45,943 nucleotides of DNA, taken from assembly GCA_003599745.1 (NCBI GenBank), contig QZJL01000037.1:1-45943 (forward strand), in the 5' to 3' direction. Shown piece after piece: positions 8,186-16,261 of the stretch. The DNA comes from Dehalococcoidia bacterium (GTDB lineage Bacteria > Chloroflexota > Dehalococcoidia > Dehalococcoidales > SURF-40). The notes beneath the pieces are model-generated. The model was not told where the DNA came from. It saw only the letters and a program-made list of their open reading frames with translations, and did not search any database. A program made the position numbers and the translations under genes. Numbering within the stretch: the stretch's first letter is position 1; the number at the start of each line of letters is the position of its first letter.

Positions 8186-9715
8186 TTAGCGGTAAACCCT
8201 GACCCGCCGCTCGGGTTCCCGTCCCAGCGAGCGCGAGAAAAGCTCGTTTTTTTCGGCAACCATGTGTTGCAGCCGCCGGATGTAGGAGCTTTGCGGGCTT
8301 AGCTCCACCATCTCCTGCCCGTTTTTGACCTCGTTTACCGCTTTCTCGGCTTCGTTAAGCGCCTGCTGGACGGGGTCTTCTCTCACCTGGGACTTCGCTT
8401 CGGCTCTGCCGCCGGGAAAAGTGTTATCTAAAAATTGCCTTAGCTGGTTGGGGGTGTTGCTTTTGAGAACGTAGAGTGGGATGCCGGCGGCTTCGGCCTC
8501 TTTGATGCGGGGTGGCCTTCTCCGGTAGAAGCTCTTGGCGGTGAGCAGCAGGTTGGCCTGGGAGAGGTCGTTGACGATGGTGAGGTTGATGCCCCGCTCG
8601 TGCGCCAGCTGTTCCAGCCTGCCCCGGTTGGTGCCGAAGATGAAAATCCGGGGTGACCTGTTTTCCCGGATACTTGCTCCGGGTGCGGTCTTGCGGCTGG
8701 TCACGGGCAGGGGCGTCGCCTTTTCTATTTTGACCTCGCCCTTTTCTTCCAGCCAGCGGATTTCGGTGGCGAGCGGCCGGCCGCGCAGGCGGGCATCCAC
8801 CGCTTCGGCCACTTCAGGGTGAATTGCCACGCGGTCGCGGTCCTGGATTTCCACCACGATGTCGAAGGTCGGCGGCGCCATTCTCTCCTGGATTGATTTC
8901 TGTGTGCCGCGGCGCCTGGCCTCTTCGTCGCCCAGGGTCACCGTCTGGATGCCGCCAATCAGGTCGGCCAGGGTCGGGTTCATCATCAGGTTTTCCAGAG
9001 TGTTGCCGTGGGCGGTGCCGACCAGCTGCACGCCGCGCTCGGCGATGGTGCGCGCCGCCTGGGCTTCCAGCTCGGTGCCGATTTCGTCAATCACGATGAC
9101 CTCGGGCATATGGTTTTCCACGGCTTCAATCATCACCGCGTGCTGGAGATTGGGGCTGCTCACCTGCATGCGGCGGGCGGTGCCGATGGCGGGATGGGGA
9201 ATGTCGCCGTCGCCGGCAATCTCGTTGGAGGTGTCTACGATGACGACTCGCTTATCAAGGTCGTCGGCCAGCACCCGTGCTATCTCGCGCAGCATGGTGG
9301 TCTTGCCGACGCCGGGGCGTCCCAAAAGTAGCAGGCTCTTACCCGAGCTTACCAGGTCTTCGATAATCTTGATGGTGCCGAAAACCGCCCGCCCGACGCG
9401 TAAAGTGAGGCCGATGACGCGCCCCTGGCGGTTGCGGATGGCGGAGATGCGGTGCAGGGTACGTTCGATGCCGGCGCGGTTATCGCCGCTGAAGACGCTT
9501 ACCCCGGCGACCACATGGTCGATGTCCGGCTGTGTCACTTCTTCGGGTCTTAAAACCACCTCGCGTTTGGGGAAGCGCGCTTCCGGGGAGCGTCCCAGGT
9601 CGAGCACGACCTCGACCAGTTCGGCTAAGTCTGGCTGGGCTTTCAACGCCTTGCGGATGTCGGTCGGCAGGATATTTACCAGAGCATCAAGGTCATCGGT
9701 AATTACTTTCTGCAA
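8186..9715 (-). CDS. R3H domain / SpoIIIAA-like AAA ATPase (Ycf45 family)
   Basis: The 509-residue protein belongs to the Ycf45-like group of predicted single-stranded nucleic-acid-binding ATPases. The N-terminal half is a RecA/secretion-ATPase-like domain with Walker A GRPGVGKTT (about residues 132-140) and Walker B EVIVIDEIG (about 204-212), plus the conserved stretch VDTSNEIAGDGDIPHPAIG. A second alpha/beta domain begins at IFIFGTNRGRLEQL (about 355). The C-terminus is an R3H domain, with YIRRLQHMVAE giving the Arg-x3-His signature and a GREPERRVRVY end. Cellular function is not established for bacteria outside cyanobacteria. The start is TTG after GAGGTC, 18 bp after the pdxS stop. Confidence 0.87.
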   Translation of the reverse strand: MQKVITDDLDALVNILPTDIRKALKAQPDLAELVEVVLDLGRSPEARFPKREVVLRPEEVTQPDIDHVVAGVSVFSGDNRAGIERTLHRISAIRNRQGRVIGLTLRVGRAVFGTIKIIEDLVSSGKSLLLLGRPGVGKTTMLREIARVLADDLDKRVVIVDTSNEIAGDGDIPHPAIGTARRMQVSSPNLQHAVMIEAVENHMPEVIVIDEIGTELEAQAARTIAERGVQLVGTAHGNTLENLMMNPTLADLIGGIQTVTLGDEEARRRGTQKSIQERMAPPTFDIVVEIQDRDRVAIHPEVAEAVDARLRGRPLATEIRWLEEKGEVKIEKATPLPVTSRKTAPGASIRENRSPRIFIFGTNRGRLEQLAHERGINLTIVNDLSQANLLLTAKSFYRRRPPRIKEAEAAGIPLYVLKSNTPNQLRQFLDNTFPGGRAEAKSQVREDPVQQALNEAEKAVNEVKNGQEMVELSPQSSYIRRLQHMVAEKNELFSRSLGREPERRVRVYR

Positions 9716-9733
9716 AGTGACCTCAAAACGGCG

Positions 9734-10615
9734 TTACCAGCCCCTGCTCGCCAGCAGCTCTTCGGGAGGAATCTGCTTGATGTCTTTTCCCTTCATCGCC
9801 TCTCCCAGGTTCTTGGAGACCTCGGCGATGATTTTGCCGTCCTGGTAATGGGTGGTCGCCCGGACGATGGCGGTCGCCCGCTTTTCCGGGTCGGTTGATT
9901 TGAAAATGCCCGAGCCGACGAAGATGCCCTCGGCGCCAAGCTGCATCATCAGGGCGGCGTCGGCCGGGGTGGCGACCCCGCCGGCGGCGAAATTGACCAC
10001 CGGCAGCTGGCCGGTGCGGTGTACTTCCATCACCAGCTCGAAGGGCGCGCCGAGTGTCTTGGCTTTCGCCATCAGCTCTTCCTCGGGGGATTGCACCAGG
10101 TCGCGGATGCCGTCCATCACGGCGCGCATGTGTCTTACCGCCTCCACGATGTTGCCGGTGCCGGCTTCACCTTTGGTGCGTATCATCGCGGCGCCCTCGC
10201 CGATGCGGCGCAGCGCTTCACCCAGGTCGCGGCAGCCGCAGACGAAGGGGACTTTGAAGTTGTGCTTCCAGATGTGATGGCTCTCGTCGGCGGGGGTGAG
10301 CACTTCGGACTCGTCAATGTAGTCCACGCCCAGAGCTTCGAGCGCCTGGGCTTCAACGAAATGGCCGATGCGGCACTTGGCCATCACCGGGATGGTCACC
10401 GCTTCCTTGATGTCGGCGATGATGGCCGGGTCGCTCATTCTGGCAACGCCGCCGGTCGCCCGGATGTCGGCGGGCACTCTTTCGAGAGCCATCACCGCGC
10501 AGGCCCCCGCCGCTTCGGCGATTTTGGCGTGCTCCGGTGTAACCACGTCCATAATGACCCCGCCCTTGAGCATCTGGGCGAGGCCAGCTTTTACCTTGAA
10601 AGTCCCGGTCTCCAT
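9734..10615 (-). CDS. pdxS: Pyridoxal 5'-phosphate synthase subunit PdxS
   Basis: PdxS forms PLP from ribose 5-phosphate, glyceraldehyde 3-phosphate and ammonia delivered by the glutaminase PdxT. The 293-residue sequence is highly typical: [14 protein letters not shown], then [25 protein letters not shown] (with the substrate Lys), [12 protein letters not shown], and [16 protein letters not shown]. The start was set at ATG 10615 because GGAGGAGGAACC lies just upstream and the family N-terminus begins there; the frame stays open for another 40 codons upstream but that part is non-coding. No pdxT gene is in the window. An extended -10 promoter lies about 50 bp upstream. Confidence 0.97.
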   Translation of the reverse strand: METGTFKVKAGLAQMLKGGVIMDVVTPEHAKIAEAAGACAVMALERVPADIRATGGVARMSDPAIIADIKEAVTIPVMAKCRIGHFVEAQALEALGVDYIDESEVLTPADESHHIWKHNFKVPFVCGCRDLGEALRRIGEGAAMIRTKGEAGTGNIVEAVRHMRAVMDGIRDLVQSPEEELMAKAKTLGAPFELVMEVHRTGQLPVVNFAAGGVATPADAALMMQLGAEGIFVGSGIFKSTDPEKRATAIVRATTHYQDGKIIAEVSKNLGEAMKGKDIKQIPPEELLASRGW

Positions 10616-10661
10616 TGGTTCCTCCTCCCATCCTGGGGAATATGACTTATCTGGTATGGAT

Positions 10662-10690
10662 ATTATAACATCTAAAAATGCGGTGCGAAA
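10662..10690 (-). promoter_or_regulatory. Candidate extended -10 promoter of pdxS
   Basis: On the minus strand TGTTATAAT (10670-10662) is an extended -10 element, with a poor -35 (TTTCGC, 10690-10685) at 17-bp spacing. It lies 46 bp upstream of the pdxS start and would drive pdxS and the following three genes. Confidence 0.55.
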
Positions 10691-10730
10691 GGCGATTGCT
10701 GGAATGTCCTTGTCAATGACGTCGTTTTGT

Positions 10731-10869
10731 GTCATTGCGAGGAGCGAAGCGACGCGGCAATCTGGGAGGCGTGGTAAGTACCCTTCTCTTCGGCTTGCTT
10801 CCTTAATTGTATACGGTCTTCTATCCCCGCCCGGATTGCCTCGCCTCCTGCCGGATGGCTCGCAATGAC
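10731..10869. repeat. Dispersed-type inverted repeat with GTCATTGCGAG ends
   Basis: The element begins GTCATTGCGAG and ends CTCGCAATGAC, an 11-bp perfect terminal inverted repeat. Inside the ends, GCGGCAATCTGGGAGG on the left matches the reverse complement of the right arm (GAGGCAATCCGGGCGG) with few differences. The total is 139 bp and there is no coding potential. Such CATTGCGAG/CTCGCAATG elements are known as dispersed, probably mobile palindromes in several bacterial phyla. It sits in the intergenic space between rsmG and pdxS. A target duplication was not evident. Confidence 0.75.
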
Positions 10870-10877
10870 AGTTGCGT

Positions 10878-11597
10878 TTACTTTATCGGTTGCTTGGTGG
10901 GCAGTCCAGCCCGGCGGGGATAAATACCGGGCGAGGGCGCAACCTTATCAATTACTACTAAAAAGCGGTTGTCGGCAAGTTCAGGTATCTCGATGAGCTT
11001 TACCTCGGCGAGCTTGCCACCCAGCTTCTTGATGGCGGTTTTCGACGAGGCAACCTCATCCTCGATGTCACCCTTTTTCTGGGCGATGAGCCTGCCGCCC
11101 GCCCGCAAAAAGGGTAAGGCTATCTCAACTAGCGCGGGCAGGGCGGCCACGGCGCGCACCAGCGCCAGGTCGAATTTCTCGCGGTACGCCGGAAGGTGGG
11201 CGGCTTCCTCGGCGCGCAAAGCCACCACTTCAACATCATTTAAGCCAAGCACCGACTTGACGTGCTCCAAAAATCCGGCTTTCTTGCGGGTGGCTTCGAG
11301 CAGCGCCAGCTTTATTTGGGGGAAAGCTATTTTAAGGGGGATACCGGGCAGACCTGCCCCGGTGCCGATGTCAATCACCCGGTAGCCCTGCGGCAACGGC
11401 ACTTCGGGCAGAGCCAGCGCCACACTGAGCGAATCGAGGAAGTGTTTGGTCTGCACCTCGTCATATTCGGTGATGGCGGTGAGGTTGAACTTTTTGTTCC
11501 AGTCAATAAGCTCGCGGTAGAAGGTCTCGAACCGGCTAAGCTGCTCATCGTTTAGTTTTAGACCGAGTTTGGCCGTGCCTGTCGCAAGTATTTTCAT
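10878..11597 (-). CDS. rsmG: 16S rRNA (guanine527-N7)-methyltransferase RsmG
   Basis: RsmG (GidB) methylates G527 of 16S rRNA with S-adenosylmethionine. The 239-residue protein shows the family opening ([23 protein letters not shown]), the SAM-binding loop [13 protein letters not shown] and [15 protein letters not shown]. The ATG at 11597 is preferred; an in-frame TTG one codon upstream is also possible. A TATAAT lies only about 8 bp before the start and there is no Shine-Dalgarno sequence, so the message may be leaderless. The C-terminus carries a short tail beyond the usual FLVVIDK end. Confidence 0.95.
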   Translation of the reverse strand: MKILATGTAKLGLKLNDEQLSRFETFYRELIDWNKKFNLTAITEYDEVQTKHFLDSLSVALALPEVPLPQGYRVIDIGTGAGLPGIPLKIAFPQIKLALLEATRKKAGFLEHVKSVLGLNDVEVVALRAEEAAHLPAYREKFDLALVRAVAALPALVEIALPFLRAGGRLIAQKKGDIEDEVASSKTAIKKLGGKLAEVKLIEIPELADNRFLVVIDKVAPSPGIYPRRAGLPTKQPIK

Positions 11598-11605
11598 CAA
11601 GGAGA

Positions 11606-11611
11606 ATTATA
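11606..11611 (-). promoter_or_regulatory. Candidate -10 element of rsmG
   Basis: TATAAT on the minus strand ends 8 bp before the rsmG ATG. The -35 region at 17-bp spacing (TCATCA) is poor. If used, transcription would begin at or next to the start codon. Confidence 0.45.
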
Positions 11612-11671
11612 CAACGAGGCGCATCTTTTGATGAACTAATAGGCTGCTCAGGCATATTTTGAAATGGTTTA

Positions 11672-11700
11672 TTGACATCATTAGATAGCCTTCATATAAT
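11672..11700 (+). promoter_or_regulatory. Perfect consensus sigma-70 promoter
   Basis: TTGACA (11672-11677), a 17-bp spacer and TATAAT (11695-11700) match the vegetative consensus exactly. The next start codon, ATG 11708, lies 7 bp after the -10, at the position expected for the transcription start, so the transcript should be leaderless or nearly so. This promoter also rules out the in-frame TTG at 11672 as a translation start. Confidence 0.85.
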
Positions 11701-11707
11701 CAGAACC

Positions 11708-12127
11708 ATGACCGAAACTACCCAAATAATTTTGTCTATCCTAACATTACTTGGCATCGGCGGTATCGTTGGCGGTTTTATTACATATCTTCTAGATAAA
11801 AAGAAAGAGCGTGAGTTTAAGGTTTTGGAGCAAAAGGAAAGAAGATACAAATCATGCCTTTTATATATGGATGCAGTATTTAAACCGAAAAACATAAAAT
11901 ACCTTTCAAGTCGCCAGCCTGATATAAATAATGAACAAGATATTCTTGAATATCTTAATATGGAATACCATGAAATGATACTTTATGCATCCAAGGAAGT
12001 GGTTTTGTCAGTTAAGATATTTTTAAGGAATCCAACAAATGAGAATTTTCTGAGAACAATTTTGATTATGAGACAGGATTTATCCAAAATGAATAAAGAT
12101 TTGGCATTGTCCGATATTAAATTATAA
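11708..12127 (+). CDS. Small membrane-anchored hypothetical protein
   Basis: I do not recognise a named family. The 139-residue product has one N-terminal membrane helix (about residues 5-29, rich in Ile, Leu and Gly), then a KKKEREFK stop-transfer stretch and a mostly helical cytoplasmic part with many Lys, Tyr and Asn. The layout resembles small membrane proteins found in accessory regions. The start is fixed by the promoter just upstream. Base composition is clearly AT-rich compared with rsmG and thiC on either side, a sign of recent transfer. It stands alone, between rsmG and the thiC leader. Confidence 0.7.
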   Translation: MTETTQIILSILTLLGIGGIVGGFITYLLDKKKEREFKVLEQKERRYKSCLLYMDAVFKPKNIKYLSSRQPDINNEQDILEYLNMEYHEMILYASKEVVLSVKIFLRNPTNENFLRTILIMRQDLSKMNKDLALSDIKL

Positions 12128-12159
12128 TTCCCCATTTTTTATTGTTTAAGTCTTCCCAT

Positions 12160-12189
12160 TTGTCATTCCCTAATCCCCTGTGCTATATT
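12160..12189 (+). promoter_or_regulatory. Candidate thiC promoter
   Basis: TTGTCA (12160-12165) and TATATT (12184-12189) are separated by 18 bp and lie immediately upstream of the TPP riboswitch, as expected for the thiC leader transcript. Confidence 0.6.
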
Positions 12190-12202
12190 GAGGTTGCGCG
12201 AA

Positions 12203-12286
12203 CCGCTGGGGGTGCTTATTCGCTGAGAGGCCGGTTATCGGCCAACCCCGGCACCTGAACCCGGTAATGCGGGCGTAGGGAAGCGG
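12203..12286 (+). promoter_or_regulatory. TPP (THI-box) riboswitch upstream of thiC
   Basis: The conserved THI elements appear in order: GGGGTGC, GCTGAGAGG, the variable stem, CACCTGAACCCGGTAATGC and GCGTAGGGAA. The closing P1 stem pairs CCGCT (12203-12207) with AGCGG (12282-12286). It binds thiamine diphosphate. A terminator hairpin follows 15 bp later, so control is most likely at transcription termination. Confidence 0.95.
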
Positions 12287-12301
12287 CCTATGGCTTTCTT
12301 A

Positions 12302-12343
12302 GACCAGCGGTCTTGTAAGTAAGGACGCTGGTCGTTCTTTTTA
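12302..12343 (+). terminator. Riboswitch-controlled intrinsic terminator
   Basis: GACCAGCG (12302-12309) pairs perfectly with CGCTGGTC (12326-12333) and is followed by a T-rich run (12334-12342). The AAGGAG ribosome site of thiC comes directly after, so this is the attenuator of the TPP riboswitch. Confidence 0.88.
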
Positions 12344-12352
12344 AGGAGAAAC

Positions 12353-13648
12353 ATGACACAGCTTGAGATGGCGCGGCGGGGCGAGCTTTCCCCCGAGATG
12401 GCGCAGGTCGCCAGGCAGGAGAATGTTTCGCCCGAGCTTGTGATGCAGGGCGTCGCCGAAGGCACGATTGTCATCCCGGCTAACCCGGTTCATAAAGGGC
12501 TTGCCGCCTGCGGCATCGGGCGCGGTCTTAAAACCAAAGTAAATGCAAACATAGGTACTTCCTCCGACTACGGCAGCCTGACAACCGAGCTTGAAAAGCT
12601 GAAGGTCGCCATCGGCGCCGGGGCGGACGCGGTGATGGACCTGAGCACCGGCGGCGACATCCCGGCGATGCGGCGCGCCATTATCGCCGCAAGCCCGGTG
12701 GCAATCGGCACGGTGCCGGTCTATCAGGCCGCCATTAGTGCTATTCGCAGCCAGGGCGCCATCGTCAGGATGACGGTTGACGAGCTTTTCGCCGCCATCG
12801 AGGAGCAGGCGCAGGACGGGGTTGACTTCATCACCGTGCACTGCGGTACGACCCAGGCGGCGGTGAACCGGCTTACCGAGCAGAAGCGCACCGCCGACGT
12901 CGTCTCGCGCGGCGGTGCTTTCCTCATCGCCTGGATGCTCCATAATCAGCGTGAGAACCCCCTCTACGAGCATTACGACCGCCTGCTGGAAATCGCCCGC
13001 CGCTACGATGTTACTCTGAGCCTGGGCGACGGCCTGCGCCCGGGATGTTTGGCCGACGCCACCGACCGTGCCCAGATTGAGGAGTTATTAACCATCGGTG
13101 AGCTGGTGACGCGGGCGAGAAAAGCCGGCGTTCAGGCTATGGTCGAAGGGCCGGGGCACGTGCCACTCAATCAGATTGAGGCTAACGTTCACTTACAGAA
13201 ATCGGTCTGCCAGGGCGCGCCGTTCTATGTGCTGGGGCCGCTGGTAACCGACGTCGCCGCTGGCTACGACCACATCACCGGGGCAATCGGCGGCGCGCTG
13301 GCCGCCTGGGCCGGGGCCGACTTCCTCTGCTACGTAACTCCTGCCGAGCACCTGGGCCTGCCCGACGCCTATGACGTGCGCGAGGGGGTAATCGCTTCCC
13401 GCATCGCTGCCCATGCCGGCGACATCGCCAAGGGTATCAAGGACGCCGCCGGCTGGGATTTGAAGGTGTCCCTGGCACGCAAGAAGCTGGATTGGGCGGA
13501 GCAGGCGCGCCTGTCGCTCGACCCACAACTTGCCGAGCGCGTCCACCGTAAGCACGCCTCAGCGGGAGAAGCCTGTTCGATGTGCGGCGAATACTGCGCC
13601 ATGGAGCTGATGGAAAAGACTCTGGGCAGCCGCCTGCCGAAGTGTTAG
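12353..13648 (+). CDS. thiC: Phosphomethylpyrimidine synthase ThiC
   Basis: ThiC is a radical SAM enzyme that rearranges aminoimidazole ribotide to HMP phosphate in thiamine synthesis. The 431-residue protein is the short form without the extra N-terminal domain of the enterobacterial enzyme. Recognisable blocks are [43 protein letters not shown] and [15 protein letters not shown]. The C-terminal cluster motif reads CSMCGEYC, that is C-X2-C-X3-C, one residue tighter than the C-X2-C-X4-C usually quoted for ThiC. AAGGAG precedes the ATG. Expression is under the TPP riboswitch upstream. ThiD2 at 3624-4088 would take the product onward. Confidence 0.96.
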   Translation: MTQLEMARRGELSPEMAQVARQENVSPELVMQGVAEGTIVIPANPVHKGLAACGIGRGLKTKVNANIGTSSDYGSLTTELEKLKVAIGAGADAVMDLSTGGDIPAMRRAIIAASPVAIGTVPVYQAAISAIRSQGAIVRMTVDELFAAIEEQAQDGVDFITVHCGTTQAAVNRLTEQKRTADVVSRGGAFLIAWMLHNQRENPLYEHYDRLLEIARRYDVTLSLGDGLRPGCLADATDRAQIEELLTIGELVTRARKAGVQAMVEGPGHVPLNQIEANVHLQKSVCQGAPFYVLGPLVTDVAAGYDHITGAIGGALAAWAGADFLCYVTPAEHLGLPDAYDVREGVIASRIAAHAGDIAKGIKDAAGWDLKVSLARKKLDWAEQARLSLDPQLAERVHRKHASAGEACSMCGEYCAMELMEKTLGSRLPKC

Positions 13649-13665
13649 GTCACTCTCATTTTAAT

Positions 13666-13687
13666 CCTCTCCCGCAAGGGGCGAGGA
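13666..13687. terminator. Imperfect hairpin after thiC
   Basis: CCTCTCCC (13666-13673) and GGGGCGAGG form an imperfect stem over a GCAA loop, 18 bp after the thiC stop. The tail is only partly T-rich (ACTTGTTTAGTT), so this may be a weak terminator or part of a dispersed palindrome. Confidence 0.4.
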
Positions 13688-13726
13688 GACTTGTTTAGTT
13701 ATATGCAATTGTTTTGCAGGTGAAAA

Positions 13727-14056
13727 TTGGGACTGCTTGACCAGCTCGGACAGCTTATGGCCGGTCCCCTGGCAATTCCCAGAGCGGTGCTGGCGGTAAT
13801 CCTGGTTTTTTTCGCCCCCGGCTTCGCTTGGACGCTGGTGCTTTTCCGCAAGCTTGATGTACCCGAGCGGCTGGCGCTATCCATCGGGCTTTCCATTGCC
13901 CTGGTGACGCTCAGTATCCTGGTCTCGAACGCGGTTTTCAAAGTGGCCCTGAGCGGCCTGAGCGGGCTTATCATCATCTTGTTTCTCACCGCTATCCCCC
14001 TTATCTGTTACGGCATCCGGCGGCTTCTGCAGAAAAAAAATGTACAGCAAGTATGA
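13727..14056 (+). CDS. Small membrane protein, DUF1616-like
   Basis: The 109-residue product has three hydrophobic segments (about 17-40, 51-70 and 76-97). The motif APGFAWTLVLF followed by ERLALSIGLSIAL resembles the start of DUF1616 membrane proteins (PGY..., ERLALS.GLS). Those are longer, so this is either a short relative or a truncated copy; no remnant of a larger protein follows. The start is TTG with AGGTG upstream. Its 3' end overlaps the next gene by 17 bp, so the two are probably expressed together; the flavoprotein partner suggests a lipid-related role, which is inference only. Confidence 0.65.
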   Translation: MGLLDQLGQLMAGPLAIPRAVLAVILVFFAPGFAWTLVLFRKLDVPERLALSIGLSIALVTLSILVSNAVFKVALSGLSGLIIILFLTAIPLICYGIRRLLQKKNVQQV

Positions 14057-15227
14057 CGTCATTGTTGTCGGCGGCGGGCCGGCGGGTAGCCGGGTGGCTT
14101 ACCGGCTGGCAAGTAACGGTCACAAAGTGCTGGTGCTGGAAAAGAAGGCGGCAGTGGGAGAGGATGTCTGCTGCACCGGCATCGTCGGGCGTGAGTGTCT
14201 TGAAACCTACGGCATTGTCAAAATCCCTGTTCTGCAGGAACTGAACTCAGCCTGCCTTTTTTCGCCTTCGGGAAAAGTTATCCGAGTGGCGCGCTCCGAG
14301 ACCCAGGCGGTGGTGTTAGACCGTGGCGCCTTCGACCGGGCGATGGCCGAGCATGCTCAGAACTCCGGCGCGGAATACCGGCTGGCAAGTCCGGTGGCTG
14401 ACATTGCGGTCCTGAAGGATAAAGTCGTGGTGAGCCTGTCACGGTTCGCCGGTGACCGTGTTTTTGAGGCGAGGGTAGCCGTGAACGCTACCGGTTTTCC
14501 CAGCCGGCTTACCGGAGAACTGGGGTTGGGCAGTTATGGTGACACCGTTTTTGGCGCCCAGGCCGAAATCCCATCAAGTGTTGAAGAAGTCGAGGTCTAT
14601 TTTGGCAGGCAGATTGCCCCCGGGTTTTTCGGCTGGCTGGTGCCCTCGGTACCGGGGATGGCAAGGGCGGGGCTGCTTTGCCGCCGCCGTCCGGCGAATT
14701 ACTTCAAGCAGTTTGCCGCTAATCTTGCCGCGCAGGGTAAAATCGCTTTCGGCAACATCAAGCCGGATTTTGGCGCTATCCCGCTCAAATCCCTCGAACA
14801 TACCAGCTCAGACCGCCTGCTGGTGGTCGGTGAGGCGGCGGGACAGATTAAGCCGACCAGCGGCGGCGGCATCTATTACGGTCTGCTCGGGGCGGACATC
14901 GCCGCAGATGTTCTGCACCACGCCCTGGATACTGACCGGCTCTCGGCGAAAGATTTGGCGGATTACGACCGGCGCTGGCGGCGGCTTCTTGGGCGCGAGA
15001 TGGCGCGGGGTTACCGGGCGCGCAAGGTTTTTGAGTGTTTGAGCGATAGGCAGATTGACCGGATATTTGCTATAATCAACGATACCGGTCTGGAAAAGGA
15101 ACTGGCGAATATGAAGGAACTCTCTTTTGACTGGCACGGGAAGGCAATTACGGCGCTCTTACGTAAGGGAATGCGGTCAGGTGTTTCCCGGCTGTTTGCG
15201 CGGTCATTGCGGGGTGACCGCCGGTGA
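14040..15227 (+). CDS. FAD-dependent geranylgeranyl-reductase family protein
   Basis: The 395-residue flavoprotein has the N-terminal FAD-binding dinucleotide motif VVGGGPAGSRVA (residues 9-20) and the acidic end of the second strand (LVLEKK), then DVCCTGIVG. The C-terminal FAD motif is LLVVGEAAGQIKPTSGGGIYYGLLGA (about 260-285; ligand contacts in the first half). Family members reduce isoprenoid chains or related polyprenyl and lipid substrates; substrate specificity is not readable here. The gene starts inside the end of the DUF1616-like gene and ends with a 4-bp overlap (GTGA) with the GreA-fusion gene, giving a three-gene coupled run. Confidence 0.85.
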   Translation: MYSKYDVIVVGGGPAGSRVAYRLASNGHKVLVLEKKAAVGEDVCCTGIVGRECLETYGIVKIPVLQELNSACLFSPSGKVIRVARSETQAVVLDRGAFDRAMAEHAQNSGAEYRLASPVADIAVLKDKVVVSLSRFAGDRVFEARVAVNATGFPSRLTGELGLGSYGDTVFGAQAEIPSSVEEVEVYFGRQIAPGFFGWLVPSVPGMARAGLLCRRRPANYFKQFAANLAAQGKIAFGNIKPDFGAIPLKSLEHTSSDRLLVVGEAAGQIKPTSGGGIYYGLLGADIAADVLHHALDTDRLSAKDLADYDRRWRRLLGREMARGYRARKVFECLSDRQIDRIFAIINDTGLEKELANMKELSFDWHGKAITALLRKGMRSGVSRLFARSLRGDRR

Positions 15228-16027
15228 GCGATGCCCGTAGCCCGGAATTTGCCCCGGCGATTTCTAAGTTTTTAAGCAGCCTGCCCGGGAATGAACGCAA
15301 GGCCGCACAGCAGGCGCTCTATCACTTTGCCCGCTGGTTCGGGCTTAACCACCGCCTCGACGCCCTTACCCCGCCGGAGATTGCCAACTACGTCGAGCGG
15401 CTCTCGCAGTCGGATGCCGATTACTCCAGTAAACTGGAGCAGGTGCGCGCTTTCCTGGTCTATGCTAAAAAAGAAGGCTGGCGCCGCGACAACCTCTCAG
15501 TCCATCTCCGCACCAAAAAAGTAAAAGCCAGAGCGGTCTCTTCCGGGGCGCATGCCCGCCGAAAAGAAATCACGGTCAGCCGGGAAGGTTACCAGGGGAT
15601 TTTGGCGGAGCTTGAGGCCCTGAAGTGCCGGCAGCTGGAGGTGATTGACGAGATACGCCGGGCGGCGGCCGATAAAGATTTCCGTGAGAACGCCCCGCTG
15701 GAAGCTGCCCGTGAGGAGCATGGCCGCATCACCGGCCGTATCCGTGAGCTGGAAGAAGCTCTTAAGTTGGCCAGGGTGGTCGAAGGAAATTCCGGGGCGG
15801 GAAAGAAAGCCGATGTCGGCAGCACCCTGCGCCTAAAATCGCTGGACTCCGGTGAGGAGATGGTCTGTACCATCGTCGGGCCGCGCGAGGTTGACCCGGC
15901 GCGCGGCCGCATCTCCTCAAGCTCACCGGTCGGTAAGGCGCTGATGGGGCACGAACGGGGCGACACCATCGAAGTGGTAACCCCCGGCGGTAGGCATCGC
16001 TATCAGGTTATCGGGCTTGAGGCGTAG
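15224..16027 (+). CDS. GreA/GreB elongation factor with an N-terminal integrase-like SAM domain
   Basis: The 267-residue protein is a fusion. Residues 1-95 (LPGNERKAAQQALYHFARWF, LTPPEIANYVERL, VRAFLVYAKKEGW) look like the N-terminal core-binding (SAM-like) domain of tyrosine recombinases, without any catalytic domain. Residues 114-267 are a GreA-type transcript cleavage factor: a coiled coil (EGYQGILAELEALK... to GRITGRIRELEEALK) and a C-terminal FKBP-like domain ending SSSPVGKALMGHERGDTIEV. The coiled-coil tip keeps D152 and E155 (DFREN), the acidic pair that stimulates RNA polymerase cleavage, so Gre activity is plausible. Normal GreA is about 158 residues. The start is GTG, overlapping the flavoprotein stop. 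It may be an additional, specialised Gre factor. Confidence 0.82.
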   Translation: MSDARSPEFAPAISKFLSSLPGNERKAAQQALYHFARWFGLNHRLDALTPPEIANYVERLSQSDADYSSKLEQVRAFLVYAKKEGWRRDNLSVHLRTKKVKARAVSSGAHARRKEITVSREGYQGILAELEALKCRQLEVIDEIRRAAADKDFRENAPLEAAREEHGRITGRIRELEEALKLARVVEGNSGAGKKADVGSTLRLKSLDSGEEMVCTIVGPREVDPARGRISSSSPVGKALMGHERGDTIEVVTPGGRHRYQVIGLEA

Positions 16028-16059
16028 CGGCGCCGTACTCCGCAGCCAGTAGTCTTTGT

Positions 16060-16075
16060 CAGGGCGTTTGCCCTG
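16060..16075 (+). terminator. Short hairpin after the GreA-fusion gene
   Basis: CAGGGC (16060-16065), a GTTT loop and GCCCTG (16070-16075) form a perfect 6-bp stem 32 bp after the stop. No T-run follows, so terminator function is uncertain. The rest of 16028-16158 shows no feature. Confidence 0.35.
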
Positions 16076-16158
16076 TAAGCCGGTAATAACAGCCCTGCTT
16101 GCCGTGGTACTTTATCCCGGTATCGCGGCGACAGAAAAATTTCGGCTCGCAGTAACCC

Positions 16159-16188
16159 TTGACTTGTAGTTTTTCGGTAGGCTATACT
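16159..16188 (+). promoter_or_regulatory. Candidate promoter of the acetyl-CoA pathway cluster
   Basis: TTGACT (16159-16164) and TATACT (16183-16188) are 18 bp apart. They lie 73 bp before the first gene of the cluster (cooC, ATG 16262), and no other good promoter was seen before fhs. Confidence 0.6.
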
Positions 16189-16261
16189 TGCATGGTTTGC
16201 TTTGGGCATGAAATGGTGGCTGCTCATTGGAGTTCCGGTTTCGCGTTATGGAAAAGTCCAG

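Noticed and set aside
10616-10735. 40-codon upstream extension of pdxS
   Set aside because: The extension contains the promoter and ribosome site of pdxS and reaches into the repeat element; the family N-terminus starts at 10615.
16202-16261. Longer N-terminus for the first cooC
   Set aside because: It would begin almost at the predicted transcription start and add 20 residues before the P-loop that other CooC proteins lack.
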